Of a stretch of DNA of 64,000 nt, positions 17,450-27,049 are shown one piece after another. Both the position numbers and the translations under genes were made by a program. The notes beneath the pieces are model-generated. The model did no database searches, was not told the DNA's origin, and saw only the letters and a program-made list of their open reading frames with translations. Every line of letters begins with the position of its first letter. Position 1 is the first letter of the stretch. Source of the DNA: Chitinophagaceae bacterium (GTDB lineage: Bacteria > Bacteroidota > Bacteroidia > Chitinophagales > UBA10324); NCBI GenBank assembly GCA_016704325.1, contig JADJAG010000007.1, forward strand, positions 186,001 through 250,000, read 5' to 3'.

Positions 17450-19276
17450 TCATTGCTGTTGACTTTCCAATGCTTTCAATCCTGCACTTGCATTTTCATA
17501 TTCCGGATTCAGCTGTAATGTTTTTTCCCAGCACCGCTTTGCTTTGTCAAACTGCCCGGTAGTAAAGTAAGCACCACCCAGGTTGTACCACCCATTGGTA
17601 TTGTTGGGATCATAGCGCACAGCTTTTTCAAGATCGGCAATACAGGCAAACAGTTCTTTATTCCTGGCTTTTTCCATGCCTGTTTTATAATACATTTCAC
17701 CAAGGTATTTGTCGTACCCGATAAGTTTTTTGTTGCCCGGACTCACGATACGAGCCTCTTCCCAGACTGCTTCAGCTGCCTGCACGCTATCGAGCCGGCT
17801 GTAAGCAACACCCATATTGAGTAGCGTGGTGATGTATTGTGGTTTGATATCGTCAGCGATTTTTAAATACTGCAACGACGCTGTTGCATACATTCTCTTC
17901 AGCGAATCTTCTGTAGCCTGGTCACATAGCTTTATCAAGGCCACTCCGGCATAGGCATTTGCACGTGCGCTTCGTGATGATATTTTTACGTCATGTAAAA
18001 ACAATGTTTCATTGGAGTGCCAGTTCTTATTGCGTTCGATAGTGATCCATCCGCAAATTACTATTACAGGTAGCAAGAAAACTGTAACAGTGATAGATTT
18101 TAATTTTTCATTTCCTTTCAACTTATGAAACAAGGGAATGCCTATTGCAGTCAATGCGATGGCAAACGCGGCCGATGACTGAAATAAAAACCGCTCTGCC
18201 ATAGGGGCTCCGATATTGATGAAAATATTGGAGACTAAGAGCATTCCTGATAAGTAGACTAATAGGCACCAACTGAGTATGTTTTTATTCCTGAAGCCAA
18301 CTATCATTACTGCAAGCATCAACAGGTGAACGGCAATGGAGATCCATACGATGGGAGCGCTGAATTCAACATATGGTATCTGGTTATACGAATAATCATA
18401 GGTTAAAGGATGTGGCCAAAACAACAATTGCAGGTATCGCAAAAACACCAGCAGTATGGTAGCATATTTTTCCAAAGGGCTGGCAAGGAGATAGGGATTA
18501 TCCATCACTTCCTTCACCTCGTTTGGATTTGGAACGAGCACGGCATTGCGAAGGAGCAGGTAGCCTAATAGGACGCCCCAGAAGGGAAGGCTAAGTGCTA
18601 TAATGCTACTGGGCTTTTTATGGGTAAAGAAATAAATGGTTGCCGGAATAATTGCTGCGAATATGATTCCGTTTTCTTTGGAAAGCAGTGCCAGTGAAAA
18701 ACACAGAAGAGATAGCAGCAGGTACTTTGCTTTCTTTTGTTCAAGACAATATTGCAGCAGGAAAAAAAGTGTGAGCAGTAAGAACAGGAGGGAGAAGAGT
18801 TCATCCCTGCTCTTGATATTGGCCACCACTTCAGTATGTACAGGGTGTAAGGTGAATAAAAGTGTTGCTGCAAAAGCAGCCAATGGTTGATCTTTAAAAA
18901 CAAATCTTCTCAACAGCAATAAAAAGATGATGCAGGTCAGCAGGTAATAGATAACATTGAAAAGATGAAAAACAAATGCATTGGTCCCTGCCATTTCATA
19001 CTCCAGGGCAAAGGCCACCAGCGAAAGCGGACGGTAACGCCCGCCGCTCAGGTTTTCACTGTTGCCGATGGCTCCATAAAAACTATCGTGAGTTAAAATG
19101 TCGGGAATACCGGTGATTCCTTTCATTACAAACTTATTTTCTAAAATCACCATGCCATCGTCCAAGGCAAACTGGTTCGAAAGGGTGTTGCCATAAAACA
19201 GCGCCACCATTAATGAAATGATGATCACCTGAAAATTTCTGTCATTCAGAAAATGTGTCTTAGTTGTTTGCAACAA
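17450..19276 (-). CDS. TMTC-like polytopic membrane protein with C-terminal TPR repeats
   Basis: A 608-residue protein with an N-terminal GT-C-like membrane half (about ten hydrophobic segments, 15-415). An early luminal/periplasmic acidic motif (NQFALDDGMVI) is present, along with LFTLHPVHTEVVANIKSRDELFS, a landmark of the TMTC/DUF1736 group. The C-terminal part (about 430-608) is TPR, the last unit reading NGWYNLGGAYFTTGQFDKAKRCWEKTLQLNP. Eukaryotic TMTCs are O-mannosyltransferases; in bacteria the acceptor is unknown. The frame opens at TTG 19276, preceded two codons earlier by a stop; the next Met (residue 23) would cut the first helix. A G9 run lies in the downstream gap (17389-17397). 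Confidence 0.8.
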   Translation of the reverse strand: MLQTTKTHFLNDRNFQVIIISLMVALFYGNTLSNQFALDDGMVILENKFVMKGITGIPDILTHDSFYGAIGNSENLSGGRYRPLSLVAFALEYEMAGTNAFVFHLFNVIYYLLTCIIFLLLLRRFVFKDQPLAAFAATLLFTLHPVHTEVVANIKSRDELFSLLFLLLTLFFLLQYCLEQKKAKYLLLSLLCFSLALLSKENGIIFAAIIPATIYFFTHKKPSSIIALSLPFWGVLLGYLLLRNAVLVPNPNEVKEVMDNPYLLASPLEKYATILLVFLRYLQLLFWPHPLTYDYSYNQIPYVEFSAPIVWISIAVHLLMLAVMIVGFRNKNILSWCLLVYLSGMLLVSNIFINIGAPMAERFLFQSSAAFAIALTAIGIPLFHKLKGNEKLKSITVTVFLLPVIVICGWITIERNKNWHSNETLFLHDVKISSRSARANAYAGVALIKLCDQATEDSLKRMYATASLQYLKIADDIKPQYITTLLNMGVAYSRLDSVQAAEAVWEEARIVSPGNKKLIGYDKYLGEMYYKTGMEKARNKELFACIADLEKAVRYDPNNTNGWYNLGGAYFTTGQFDKAKRCWEKTLQLNPEYENASAGLKALESQQQ

Positions 19277-19408
19277 GATGATTCATTTTTTGTTGGTCAG
19301 AGAGAGGATGCGGTTTTATGATTCGATATGTCTTTATTAACACAACTTCACGAATTTATCGCGCACACCTTATGTAGCGTTGAGGCAACAGCATCATTTG
19401 AAAAAAAA

Positions 19409-21844
19409 TCAGCCGATCTCCGGATAATCATCGGGATGTGATTCCCGAATCATATTATAAACGATCCAGAAAATATCTTCCGGATTGGGCTTGCAGAAAT
19501 AGTCACCATCGGTCGCATAGGCAGGCCTGTTTGCTTGAGCCGTTATAGTAACCGGTTTTGCATCGAGGTAACGATAACCGTTCTGTACTTCAAGCACCTG
19601 CTGCATCATATACGCACTTGCTCCGCCCGGCACATCTTCATCAAGGAATACCACCCTATTGGTTTTTTTTATGGAATCGACAATGGAATGATGAATGTCG
19701 AAGGGTAACAGGCTTTGTACATCAATCAGTTCGACAGAGATTCCAAACTCATGCAATTTTTCAATGGCCTCCATGGCAATTCTGCACGAAGATCCGTACG
19801 TTACCATCGTTACGTCAACACCTGCATGCAGCACTTCAGGAATTCCTAAAGGCAATGTGAAGGTTCCGATGTTATCGGGCAGTTTTTCTTTCAGCCTGTA
19901 TCCGTTCAGGCATTCAATAATCAAAGCAGGATCATCGGAAAGTAACATCGTATTATAGAAACCTGCAGCCTGTACCATATTCCTGGGTACCAATAAATAG
20001 ATACCGCGAATGGCATTTACGATCATCCCGATAGGTGAACCCGAATGCCAGACACCTTCAAGGCGATGTCCGCGAGTACGGATGATGAGCGGTGCTTTTT
20101 GTCCGCCGCGTGTTCTCCAAAGTAATGTCGCCAGGTCATCGCTCATCGGCTGTAATCCATACAGCAGGTAATCGAGATATTGAATTTCAGCAATTGGACG
20201 AAGTCCGCGCATAGCCATGCCAATTCCCTGCCCAATGATGGTGGCTTCGCGTATACCTACATCAAAAACGCGTTCCACGCCGTACTTCGCCTGTAGTCCG
20301 GAAAAGCCCTGGTTCACATCGCCGATCATGCCAAGGTCTTCTCCAAAAGCAAAGAGTCTGGGTTCACGTGCCAGCGCAGCATCGAAACAATGGTTGAGCA
20401 CTTCAAAGCCATTGATCACAGGTGAATGTTCATTGTAAACCGGTTTTACTTCAGGTACTAATAAGGCAGATTCAGCCGACTGACTGTACAGGTGAGAAGT
20501 ATACATCTCACGTTGTTCTTTTTCATATCCATTCTTCCAGGCGATGAGCTTTTCGCGTAACGGATTGTTCTCTTTGCTCAGCAGCAGCAAGGTATTCTTG
20601 GCTGCTACCAACACATCCTTTTTAATTGGGTCAACGGTTGTTTCCAGGTGGTTCTTAATGTCTGTTATTTCAACACCGTTTTCTGAGGAGGCTTCGGCAA
20701 TTTCATCGAGCAGGGCAGAAAATGATGCAATTGATTGTTTGATGGGATTGTTGAAATCGTCCCATGCAGCTTTGCGTTCACTCTTCACAAATTCACGTGC
20801 TTCATTTTCTATAGCATCACATTCTTGTTCAGAGATGATGGCATATTTGATGATCCACTCCCGCATCTTTTTATTGCAGTCATACTCATGTTCCCATGCC
20901 AGCCGTTCTTTGTCTTTATATCTTTCATGTGAACCGGACGTGGAATGGCCTTGCGGTTGTGTAAGTTCCTTTACATGGAATAATGCGGGTATGTGTGTCT
21001 CCCTTACTTTGGCAATCCCTTTTTCATACGTTTCAATAAGTGAAACGTAGTCCCATCCATTCACCACGTAAATATCAATGCCATTCCCGTTTTCATCCAC
21101 CATAAATCCGGAGGTGATTTCAGAAATGCTTTGCTTGGTGGTTTGATAGCTGATGGGAACAGAGATGCCATAGCCATCGTCCCAGACGGAGATGGCCAGC
21201 GGCACTTTCAAAACGCCTGCTGCATTCAGTGTTTCCCAGAAGTGCCCTTCAGAGGTACTTGCATCTCCGATGGTTGCGAATACCACTTCATTGCCATTAT
21301 CGGAAAAATCTTTAAGGTGTTGCAAGGCCGGTACTTCTCGATATTTTTTTGAAGCCAGTGCCAGTCCCAGGGCTCTTGGCATTTGTGAAGCCGTTGGGGA
21401 AGCATCAGCGGCCGAAACCTTCATTCCTGTCAGGTGCTTGAAACGGCCTTGTTCATCGAGCATCCGCGTATTGTAGTGGCCATTCATCTGTCTTCCGCCT
21501 GACATAGGATCATTATCCAGGTTGGTATCTGCATAAAGCTGAGAAAAGAATTGACGTACCGTACACATACCGGTAGCAAAGGCTAAGGTCTGATCGCGGT
21601 AGTATCCGGATCTTATATCTCCCTCTTTAAATACTCTGGACAGGGCAATTTGCGCTAACTCTTTTCCATCGCCGAAGATGCCGAACTTGGCTTTACCGCG
21701 TAGTACTTCCTTGCGTCCCATCAGGCTTGTCTCTCTGCTGATTGTGGCAAGGCGATAGTCGTCGATAACCTGTATCCTGAATTCTTCAAAGGTGAGTTGG
21801 CCTTCACCCGGTGATGTTCCAGCTAACATTTTCATGCCCGGCAT
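19409..21844 (-). CDS. 2-oxoacid dehydrogenase E1, fused alpha and beta subunits
   Basis: An 811-residue thiamine-diphosphate E1 with both chains fused. The alpha part (about 1-370) has DIRSGYYRDQTLAF and the ThDP/Mg motif GDASTSEGHFWETLNAAGV. A charged helical linker follows (about 375-460). The beta part (about 475-811) has FGEDLGMIGDVNQGF, FDVGIREATIIGQG, QYLDYLLYGLQP and VFLDEDVPGGASAY. It decarboxylates a 2-oxo acid (branched-chain or pyruvate type) and reductively acylates the lipoyl group of E2. Specificity cannot be read directly. The longest frame begins at TTG 21859, but that codon lies inside a -7 promoter element, so ATG 21844 (MPGMKMLAG) is chosen. E2 and E3 genes are not in the window; lipA at 45 kb supplies its lipoyl cofactor pathway. 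Confidence 0.9.
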   Translation of the reverse strand: MPGMKMLAGTSPGEGQLTFEEFRIQVIDDYRLATISRETSLMGRKEVLRGKAKFGIFGDGKELAQIALSRVFKEGDIRSGYYRDQTLAFATGMCTVRQFFSQLYADTNLDNDPMSGGRQMNGHYNTRMLDEQGRFKHLTGMKVSAADASPTASQMPRALGLALASKKYREVPALQHLKDFSDNGNEVVFATIGDASTSEGHFWETLNAAGVLKVPLAISVWDDGYGISVPISYQTTKQSISEITSGFMVDENGNGIDIYVVNGWDYVSLIETYEKGIAKVRETHIPALFHVKELTQPQGHSTSGSHERYKDKERLAWEHEYDCNKKMREWIIKYAIISEQECDAIENEAREFVKSERKAAWDDFNNPIKQSIASFSALLDEIAEASSENGVEITDIKNHLETTVDPIKKDVLVAAKNTLLLLSKENNPLREKLIAWKNGYEKEQREMYTSHLYSQSAESALLVPEVKPVYNEHSPVINGFEVLNHCFDAALAREPRLFAFGEDLGMIGDVNQGFSGLQAKYGVERVFDVGIREATIIGQGIGMAMRGLRPIAEIQYLDYLLYGLQPMSDDLATLLWRTRGGQKAPLIIRTRGHRLEGVWHSGSPIGMIVNAIRGIYLLVPRNMVQAAGFYNTMLLSDDPALIIECLNGYRLKEKLPDNIGTFTLPLGIPEVLHAGVDVTMVTYGSSCRIAMEAIEKLHEFGISVELIDVQSLLPFDIHHSIVDSIKKTNRVVFLDEDVPGGASAYMMQQVLEVQNGYRYLDAKPVTITAQANRPAYATDGDYFCKPNPEDIFWIVYNMIRESHPDDYPEIG

Positions 21845-21856
21845 TTCTTTTTTTTT

Positions 21857-21864
21857 CAAAAATA
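21857..21864 (-). promoter_or_regulatory. Candidate -7 element for the E1 gene (TATTTTTG)
   Basis: Read on the minus strand this is an exact TAnnTTTG match, 12 bp before the ATG at 21844. It overlaps the alternative TTG start and so decides against it. No clear -33 element. The following 21865-22361 stretch (about 500 bp to the next promoter) is AT-rich; I find no gene, RNA or repeat in it that I can support. Confidence 0.5.
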
Positions 21865-22361
21865 AGAAAAACTGCTTCGAAAGGGTGGTAATGAATCGTA
21901 ACTGATATAAGAAAAGGAGTGCTTGCTATTCCTGCCAGCAGTGATTAGCAAGATTGATTATTTATGATTATTCGGGGATTTGATATTAAACTGTACAATA
22001 TAAGATGCAAACCAAAGTGGTCTTAAATAAAAAAGCACAAAGGACAAAGCGCTATCACTTTTTTTGATTTAGAAGGAAATTCTTTTGTTTGGATAAGGAA
22101 TCGCAGTGTATTTACAGGGGTGCTTGGTGGTAATTTTTTTGATTGATAATGTTTTTAGCGTATTTGATAGCACCGGTAAACTTGCATAGTACAACAGCAG
22201 ACATACAAGAATTTGTTTCAAAGTTGCTTTATAACCATTAAAATAATTTGCAATCATTGGATAACTTACGTGTACCCATTAAACTCATCTATGATATTGC
22301 GTTCAACTCATGCCTAATCTTCTTAAAAATTTGTTAAAATACTTACGGCACTCTTAATTAA

Positions 22362-22394
22362 TTTGGAGAGTAGGGTAACTTATTGATAGCTTTG
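22362..22394 (+). promoter_or_regulatory. Bacteroidota-type promoter for the DUF1573 pair
   Basis: TTTG at 22362-22365 and TAGCTTTG at 22387-22394, with a 21-bp spacer. This fits the Bacteroidota -33/-7 architecture (TTTG / TAnnTTTG) and lies 19 bp before the ATG at 22414. Confidence 0.6.
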
Positions 22395-22413
22395 ACCAAG
22401 CAAAAAAATAAAC

Positions 22414-22902
22414 ATGAAAAAAATCTTCCTGCTTGCCTTTCTGTTGCCTGTTTTAGCAACAGCTCAAACTACTACCATTACTCCTAAAAAAGCGGAGCGG
22501 ACGGTTAAAGCAACACCTACCGTGCCTGCAACACCAACAGCACCTGACGCACCGGTTGACCCAAATGCGCCGGCTTTTAACTTTAATGAAGAAACCTGGG
22601 ATTTTGGTTCTATTCCACAAGGCATTCCGGTAACACATGTTTATGAATTTGTAAATTCAGGCAAACAGCCGCTTGAAATCAGCATGGTATCTACTTCTTG
22701 TGGTTGCACCACACCGGAGTTTACCAAGGATGCGGTTAATCCGGGCGTGAAAGGAAAAATCGCCGTTACCTATGATGCAGCTAAAGCCGGACCTTTTAAG
22801 AAATCAGTCACTATACAATCAAATACCGGCTCAATTAAGTATCTGTATATCAATGGTACCGTTTTGCCAAAAGCTACTGTTCCGGCAACTGAAGAGAAGT
22901 AA
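22414..22902 (+). CDS. DUF1573 domain protein (first of tandem pair)
   Basis: A 162-residue exported protein. It has a signal peptide (about 1-18, FLLPVLATAQ), a Thr/Pro/Ala-rich linker (about 20-52), and a DUF1573 domain (about 55-150). The domain has the family pattern of an aspartate/glutamate-rich strand then EETWDFGSIPQGIPVTHVYEF, a STSCGCTTPEF motif with two close cysteines, and a closing SVTIQSNTG...LYINGTV. DUF1573 is an Ig-like fold of unknown function, abundant in Bacteroidota and Planctomycetota secretomes. A tandem paralogue follows 74 bp downstream, so co-transcription from the promoter at 22362 is likely. Confidence 0.88.
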   Translation: MKKIFLLAFLLPVLATAQTTTITPKKAERTVKATPTVPATPTAPDAPVDPNAPAFNFNEETWDFGSIPQGIPVTHVYEFVNSGKQPLEISMVSTSCGCTTPEFTKDAVNPGVKGKIAVTYDAAKAGPFKKSVTIQSNTGSIKYLYINGTVLPKATVPATEEK

Positions 22903-22976
22903 GTGGCTCATTATTTGACTAAACCAGATTAATTGATTTAATAACTATTCTTCCACCAACCTAAAAACCAATAACA

Positions 22977-23444
22977 ATGAAAAAAGTAATTTTCTCTTTT
23001 GTATTATGTAGCGTATTCGCGCTTCAGGGCATGGCGCAAAATGCACCGGCCAATGCTACACCCGCCAGCAACCCAAATGCAGGTGATTTTACCTTTGTTG
23101 AAGAAACACATGACTTCGGTAAGATTGCAAAAGGCACTCCCGTAAGTTACGAATTCAGTTTCGTGAATAATGGTAAAGAACCGATCGTAATCAGTAATGT
23201 ACAGGCATCCTGCGGTTGCACTACGCCAAAATGGCCTAAAGAACCTGTACTGCCGGGAAAATCTGCTTCTATCAATGTTCAGTACAATGCTGCTAATCCG
23301 GGTGGATTTAATAAATCCATCACCATCACTTCCAATGCAAAAACACCTACGAAGGTGCTTTACATTAAAGGAACTGTTGATGCACAGGCAGAACAAACAA
23401 CTCCTGAGAAACAGCCGAATATGCTGACCAGCCCAAATAATTAA
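22977..23444 (+). CDS. DUF1573 domain protein (second of tandem pair)
   Basis: A 155-residue paralogue of the preceding gene. It has a signal peptide (about 1-20, ALQGMAQ), a short Ala/Pro/Asn linker, and a DUF1573 domain reading EETHDFGKIAKGTPVSYEFSF, QASCGCTTPKWPKEPVLPGK and KSITITSNAKTPTKVLYIKGTV. The SCGCT cysteine pair is kept in both copies. The Pro/Thr linker of the first copy is shortened here. Transcription probably ends at the hairpin at 23471-23503. Function unknown. Confidence 0.88.
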   Translation: MKKVIFSFVLCSVFALQGMAQNAPANATPASNPNAGDFTFVEETHDFGKIAKGTPVSYEFSFVNNGKEPIVISNVQASCGCTTPKWPKEPVLPGKSASINVQYNAANPGGFNKSITITSNAKTPTKVLYIKGTVDAQAEQTTPEKQPNMLTSPNN

Positions 23445-23470
23445 TTTAAGTTGAATTAAAGGCAGAAGAA

Positions 23471-23503
23471 GACTCCGTGGCGAAAGCTTACGGGGTCTTT
23501 TTT
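23471..23503 (+). terminator. Rho-independent terminator after the DUF1573 pair
   Basis: GACTCCGT (23471-23478) pairs with ACGGGGTC (23490-23497) through an 11-base loop with one wobble, followed by six T. It sits between convergent genes, 32 bp before the mutS stop. Confidence 0.75.
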
Positions 23504-23534
23504 GTGAGTGCCAAGGCAAGAGGCCAACTCATAG

Positions 23535-26147
23535 TTATTTTTTTTTCAGCTGATCTTTCAGCTCATGCAGTTTCATCAACGCTTCAATAGGAGTAAGTGT
23601 ATTGGGATCTACCTGTTCCAGCCATTCTTTTAACTTATTTAGTACCGGGTCTTCCTGCTGAAAGATGCTCAGTTGCATTTCACGGGAAGGCATCTTTTTT
23701 ATTTTGTTCTGCAGGTTTTTAGCAATTGTTTTTTCTTCCAGCTCTTCCAACAATTCATTGGCACGGTTAACTACAGCCGGTGGTATGCCTGCCATCTTTG
23801 CTACATGAATTCCAAAACTGTGCTGGCTGCCACCCGGTTGCAGTTTGCGCAGGAAGATCACTTTATTACCGGATTCTTTTACGGAGACATTAAAGTTCTT
23901 TACCCGCTCAAATTTATTCTCCAGTTCATTTAGTTCATGATAGTGCGTAGCGAATAATGTTTTTGCTTTCCCTTTCGGAAAATCATGCAGAAACTCTGCA
24001 ATAGCCCAGGCAATGGATATGCCATCATAGGTGCTTGTGCCGCGACCGATTTCATCCAGTATCACCAGGGAACGGTCGGAGAGGTTGTTGAGGATACTTG
24101 CAGTTTCTGTCATCTCCACCATAAAGGTAGATTCGCCGGAAGAAAGATTGTCGGAGGCACCTACCCGGGTGAAAATTTTATCTACAATACCAATGACTGC
24201 TTTTGAAGCAGGCACATAACAACCCATTTGAGCCATCAATACGATGAGGGCATTCTGACGAATGAAAGCGGATTTGCCCGCCATATTCGGACCGGTAATA
24301 ATGATGATCTGTTGTACTTTATCATCCAGCAGCACATCATTGGGAACATAGCTCTGATCGTGGCCTAACTGTTGTTCGATAACTGGATGGCGCCCGTCTT
24401 TTATTTCCAGCGAGTAGCCATCATGAAAGGAAGGCCTGCAATAATTATTTTTAATTGCAAGTTGTGCAAAAGAGAAAAGGCAATCAAGTTTTCCTATGGT
24501 CTGCGCATTTAATTGTATCTGTGCTACATAATCTTTCAACGATGAAACCAGTGCTTCAAATAATCGCAATTCGAGGTGCAGGATTTTTTCTTCTGCACCC
24601 AAAATTTTTTCTTCATACTCCTTTAGCTCCGGGGTAATATATCGTTCGGCATTCACCAGTGTCTGTTTACGGATCCATTCTAAGGGAACTTTACTTTTAT
24701 GCGCATTGGTAACTTCAAGATAGTAACCGAACACATTGTTAAATGAAATCTTTAATGAATTGATACCGGTGCGTTCCTGTTCCGTTTTCTGTATGCTAAG
24801 CAGATAGTCTTTTCCGGTCAATGAAATTTTACGGAGGGCATCGAGGTCTGCTGACACTCCTTCACGAATAAATCCTCCTTTGGCAGCAACCGGAGGAGCA
24901 TCTTCTCTGATCTCTTGTCCTATCCTTTCTTTAATCAATTCACATGGATGCAATTGATCAGCTAATTTCTTAAAAGGTGCTTCATTGCCATCGTTCAGTA
25001 ACAATTTGATCTGGCTGATTGCAATTAATGCTTTCCTGATATGCATGATTTCTCTCGGACTGATTTTTCCCAGCGCTACTTTTGCAATCAGCCTTTCGAG
25101 GTCACCGATCTGCCGGATAAGCACAGCAAGGTGCTTGGAAAGTTCCGGATCCCTGATGAGCAATTCAACAAACTGCAACCGTTCTTCAATCGGTTGAATT
25201 TCTTTTAACGGCAGCACCAGCCATTTCCGCAACATACGAGCTCCCATTGGAGAAAGGGTCTGATCCAATACCTGCAACAATGACTTTCCTCCTTCATTGT
25301 TGCTGTGTAATATTTCCAGGTTTCTTACGGTGAAGCGATCGAGCCAGACATGCCTTTCTTCTTCAATGCGGGAAATGCCGGTAAGGTGGTTAAGATTGGG
25401 ATGTTCTGATACTTGCAGATAGTGCAATGCTGCGCCACAGGCAACAATGGCTTCATGCAGGTCGTTGATGCCAAAGCCTTTCAGTGACTGTGTTTCGAAA
25501 TGTTTGGTGAGCAGTTCATTGGTGTAGTCATACTGAAATACCCAATCATCAATTGCGTAGGTATAATACTTGCTGCCGAAAATCTGCCGAAAATCTTTTT
25601 GTTTGTTTTTACTGAAGATAATTTCTGTGGGCTTGAAACCTTGCAAGAGTTTATCAATATAATCCGCATTACCTGTGGCTGCATAAAACTCTCCGGTAGA
25701 AATATCAAGCAATGCTATGCCGAGTTGCTTTTCTTCAAAGTGGATTGCGCAGAGGAAGTTATTGCTTTTGTGATCGAGAATCTTTTCATTGTCAGTTACG
25801 CCGGGCGTTATGAGTTCAGTGACTCCGCGTTTCACAATTGTTTTTGTGAGTTTGGGATCTTCCAACTGATCACAGATGGCGACACGGTAACCTGCCCTTA
25901 CAAGTTTGGGTAAATAGGTATCCAATGCATGATAGGGGAAGCCTGCTAACTCGGTGTAGGTGGCGGCACCATTGGCGCGTTTTGTTAAAACGATACCCAA
26001 TACCTTTGATGTGGTGACTGCATCCGTATCAAATGTTTCATAAAAATCACCCACCCTGAAAAGCAAGATCGCATCAGGATACTTGGCTTTGATGTGTTTA
26101 TATTGCCCCATTAACGGGGTTTCTTTAGTAGCTACTGTCTTTTTCAA
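23535..26147 (-). CDS. mutS: DNA mismatch repair protein MutS
   Basis: An 870-residue, full-length MutS that recognises base mismatches and small loops and recruits MutL. The mismatch-reading Phe-x-Glu is F35-Y-E37 in RVGDFYETF. The connector, lever and clamp regions run to about 560. The ATPase domain has Walker A GPNMAGKS (619-626), the Walker B/signature region EIGRGTSTYDGISIAWAI, and the switch ATHYHELNELE. The start is probably TTG at 26147: KETPLMGQYKHIKAKYPDA aligns with family N-termini that begin about ten residues earlier, and no ATG lies upstream. It is convergent with the DUF1573 pair and divergent from the RNA methyltransferase. Confidence 0.97.
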   Translation of the reverse strand: MKKTVATKETPLMGQYKHIKAKYPDAILLFRVGDFYETFDTDAVTTSKVLGIVLTKRANGAATYTELAGFPYHALDTYLPKLVRAGYRVAICDQLEDPKLTKTIVKRGVTELITPGVTDNEKILDHKSNNFLCAIHFEEKQLGIALLDISTGEFYAATGNADYIDKLLQGFKPTEIIFSKNKQKDFRQIFGSKYYTYAIDDWVFQYDYTNELLTKHFETQSLKGFGINDLHEAIVACGAALHYLQVSEHPNLNHLTGISRIEEERHVWLDRFTVRNLEILHSNNEGGKSLLQVLDQTLSPMGARMLRKWLVLPLKEIQPIEERLQFVELLIRDPELSKHLAVLIRQIGDLERLIAKVALGKISPREIMHIRKALIAISQIKLLLNDGNEAPFKKLADQLHPCELIKERIGQEIREDAPPVAAKGGFIREGVSADLDALRKISLTGKDYLLSIQKTEQERTGINSLKISFNNVFGYYLEVTNAHKSKVPLEWIRKQTLVNAERYITPELKEYEEKILGAEEKILHLELRLFEALVSSLKDYVAQIQLNAQTIGKLDCLFSFAQLAIKNNYCRPSFHDGYSLEIKDGRHPVIEQQLGHDQSYVPNDVLLDDKVQQIIIITGPNMAGKSAFIRQNALIVLMAQMGCYVPASKAVIGIVDKIFTRVGASDNLSSGESTFMVEMTETASILNNLSDRSLVILDEIGRGTSTYDGISIAWAIAEFLHDFPKGKAKTLFATHYHELNELENKFERVKNFNVSVKESGNKVIFLRKLQPGGSQHSFGIHVAKMAGIPPAVVNRANELLEELEEKTIAKNLQNKIKKMPSREMQLSIFQQEDPVLNKLKEWLEQVDPNTLTPIEALMKLHELKDQLKKK

Positions 26148-26321
26148 GGTGGAAATGCTATTGATACTATTCCTTCAAAGGCTGACAGGATGAATATATT
26201 TCATTCCCGGAGGTTAACACCGGCGAAAAAAAGACCAGGCGGTAAGGCAGGTCTAATTATTTTCTTCGGGTGATATCCACTCACAAAAATAGTAATTTAC
26301 CTTGCGCAGTATAGACACCCA

Positions 26322-26855
26322 ATGAGAAAGTTAAGCACACAGGAATTGAACAGGTTATCGTTGGAAGAATTCAAATTGTCCGGAAAGATTCCTGTGGTGG
26401 TTGTTTTGGACCAGGTTCGAAGCGGTCACAATGTTGGTTCAGTGTTCCGCACCTGCGATGCATTTGGTGTATCCGCCGTTTACCTGTGTGGTATCACACC
26501 TTGTCCGCCCAACCGTGAAGTGATGAAGACTGCTTTAGGCAGCACCGATGCTGTAGATTGGTTTCATCACCGGGATACAGGTGAATTATTGGAATCATTA
26601 AAACAGGAGTCGTTTAAAATCATTTTTGCCGAGCATACTACTGAAAGCATTGCGCTGCAAAATTTTACTCCCGGTCGCGGAACTAAATATGCTTTGGTTT
26701 TTGGAAATGAGGTATCAGGTATCGGTGCGGAATGGTTGCCTCTGGCTGACCAGGTAATAGAGATTCCTCAGTTTGGGACGAAGCATTCTTTTAATATCAG
26801 TGTGGCGGCGGGTATAGTGTTGTGGGATGTATGGAACAAACTCACACAGTTATAA
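26322..26855 (+). CDS. SpoU/TrmH-family RNA 2'-O-methyltransferase
   Basis: A 177-residue SPOUT enzyme using S-adenosylmethionine to methylate a ribose 2'-OH in tRNA or rRNA. The three SpoU motifs are intact: motif 1 RSGHNVGSVFRTCDAFGV with the catalytic Arg, motif 2 YALVFGNEVSGI, and motif 3 EIPQFGTKHSFNISVAAGIVLWD in the knot. It lacks an N-terminal RNA-binding extension, so it is the short, TrmH-like form. The exact RNA target is not deducible. ATG at 26322; it is divergent from mutS across a 174-bp gap. Confidence 0.92.
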   Translation: MRKLSTQELNRLSLEEFKLSGKIPVVVVLDQVRSGHNVGSVFRTCDAFGVSAVYLCGITPCPPNREVMKTALGSTDAVDWFHHRDTGELLESLKQESFKIIFAEHTTESIALQNFTPGRGTKYALVFGNEVSGIGAEWLPLADQVIEIPQFGTKHSFNISVAAGIVLWDVWNKLTQL

Positions 26856-27049
26856 AAATGATTTTTGTGGCATGCGACCGATCAATTTTAAGAGAATGGT
26901 GTCGTTACACCTCACTTATCTGCAACCCTTTTGAGATTGCACGAAACACGTTCAATTGAAATTAAGTTTTTGTGTATTGTTGTTTACAATTTTGTATAAC
27001 CTCTTTGGTTAACATTTTCTATAATACCGTCCGAAGCGAAGTATCAGTT

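Noticed and set aside
22069..22257. Minus-strand ORF of 62 residues in the gap before the DUF1573 pair
   Set aside because: It has one hydrophobic stretch, but no promoter element, no family-like sequence and an AT-rich composition like the rest of the gap; not supported.
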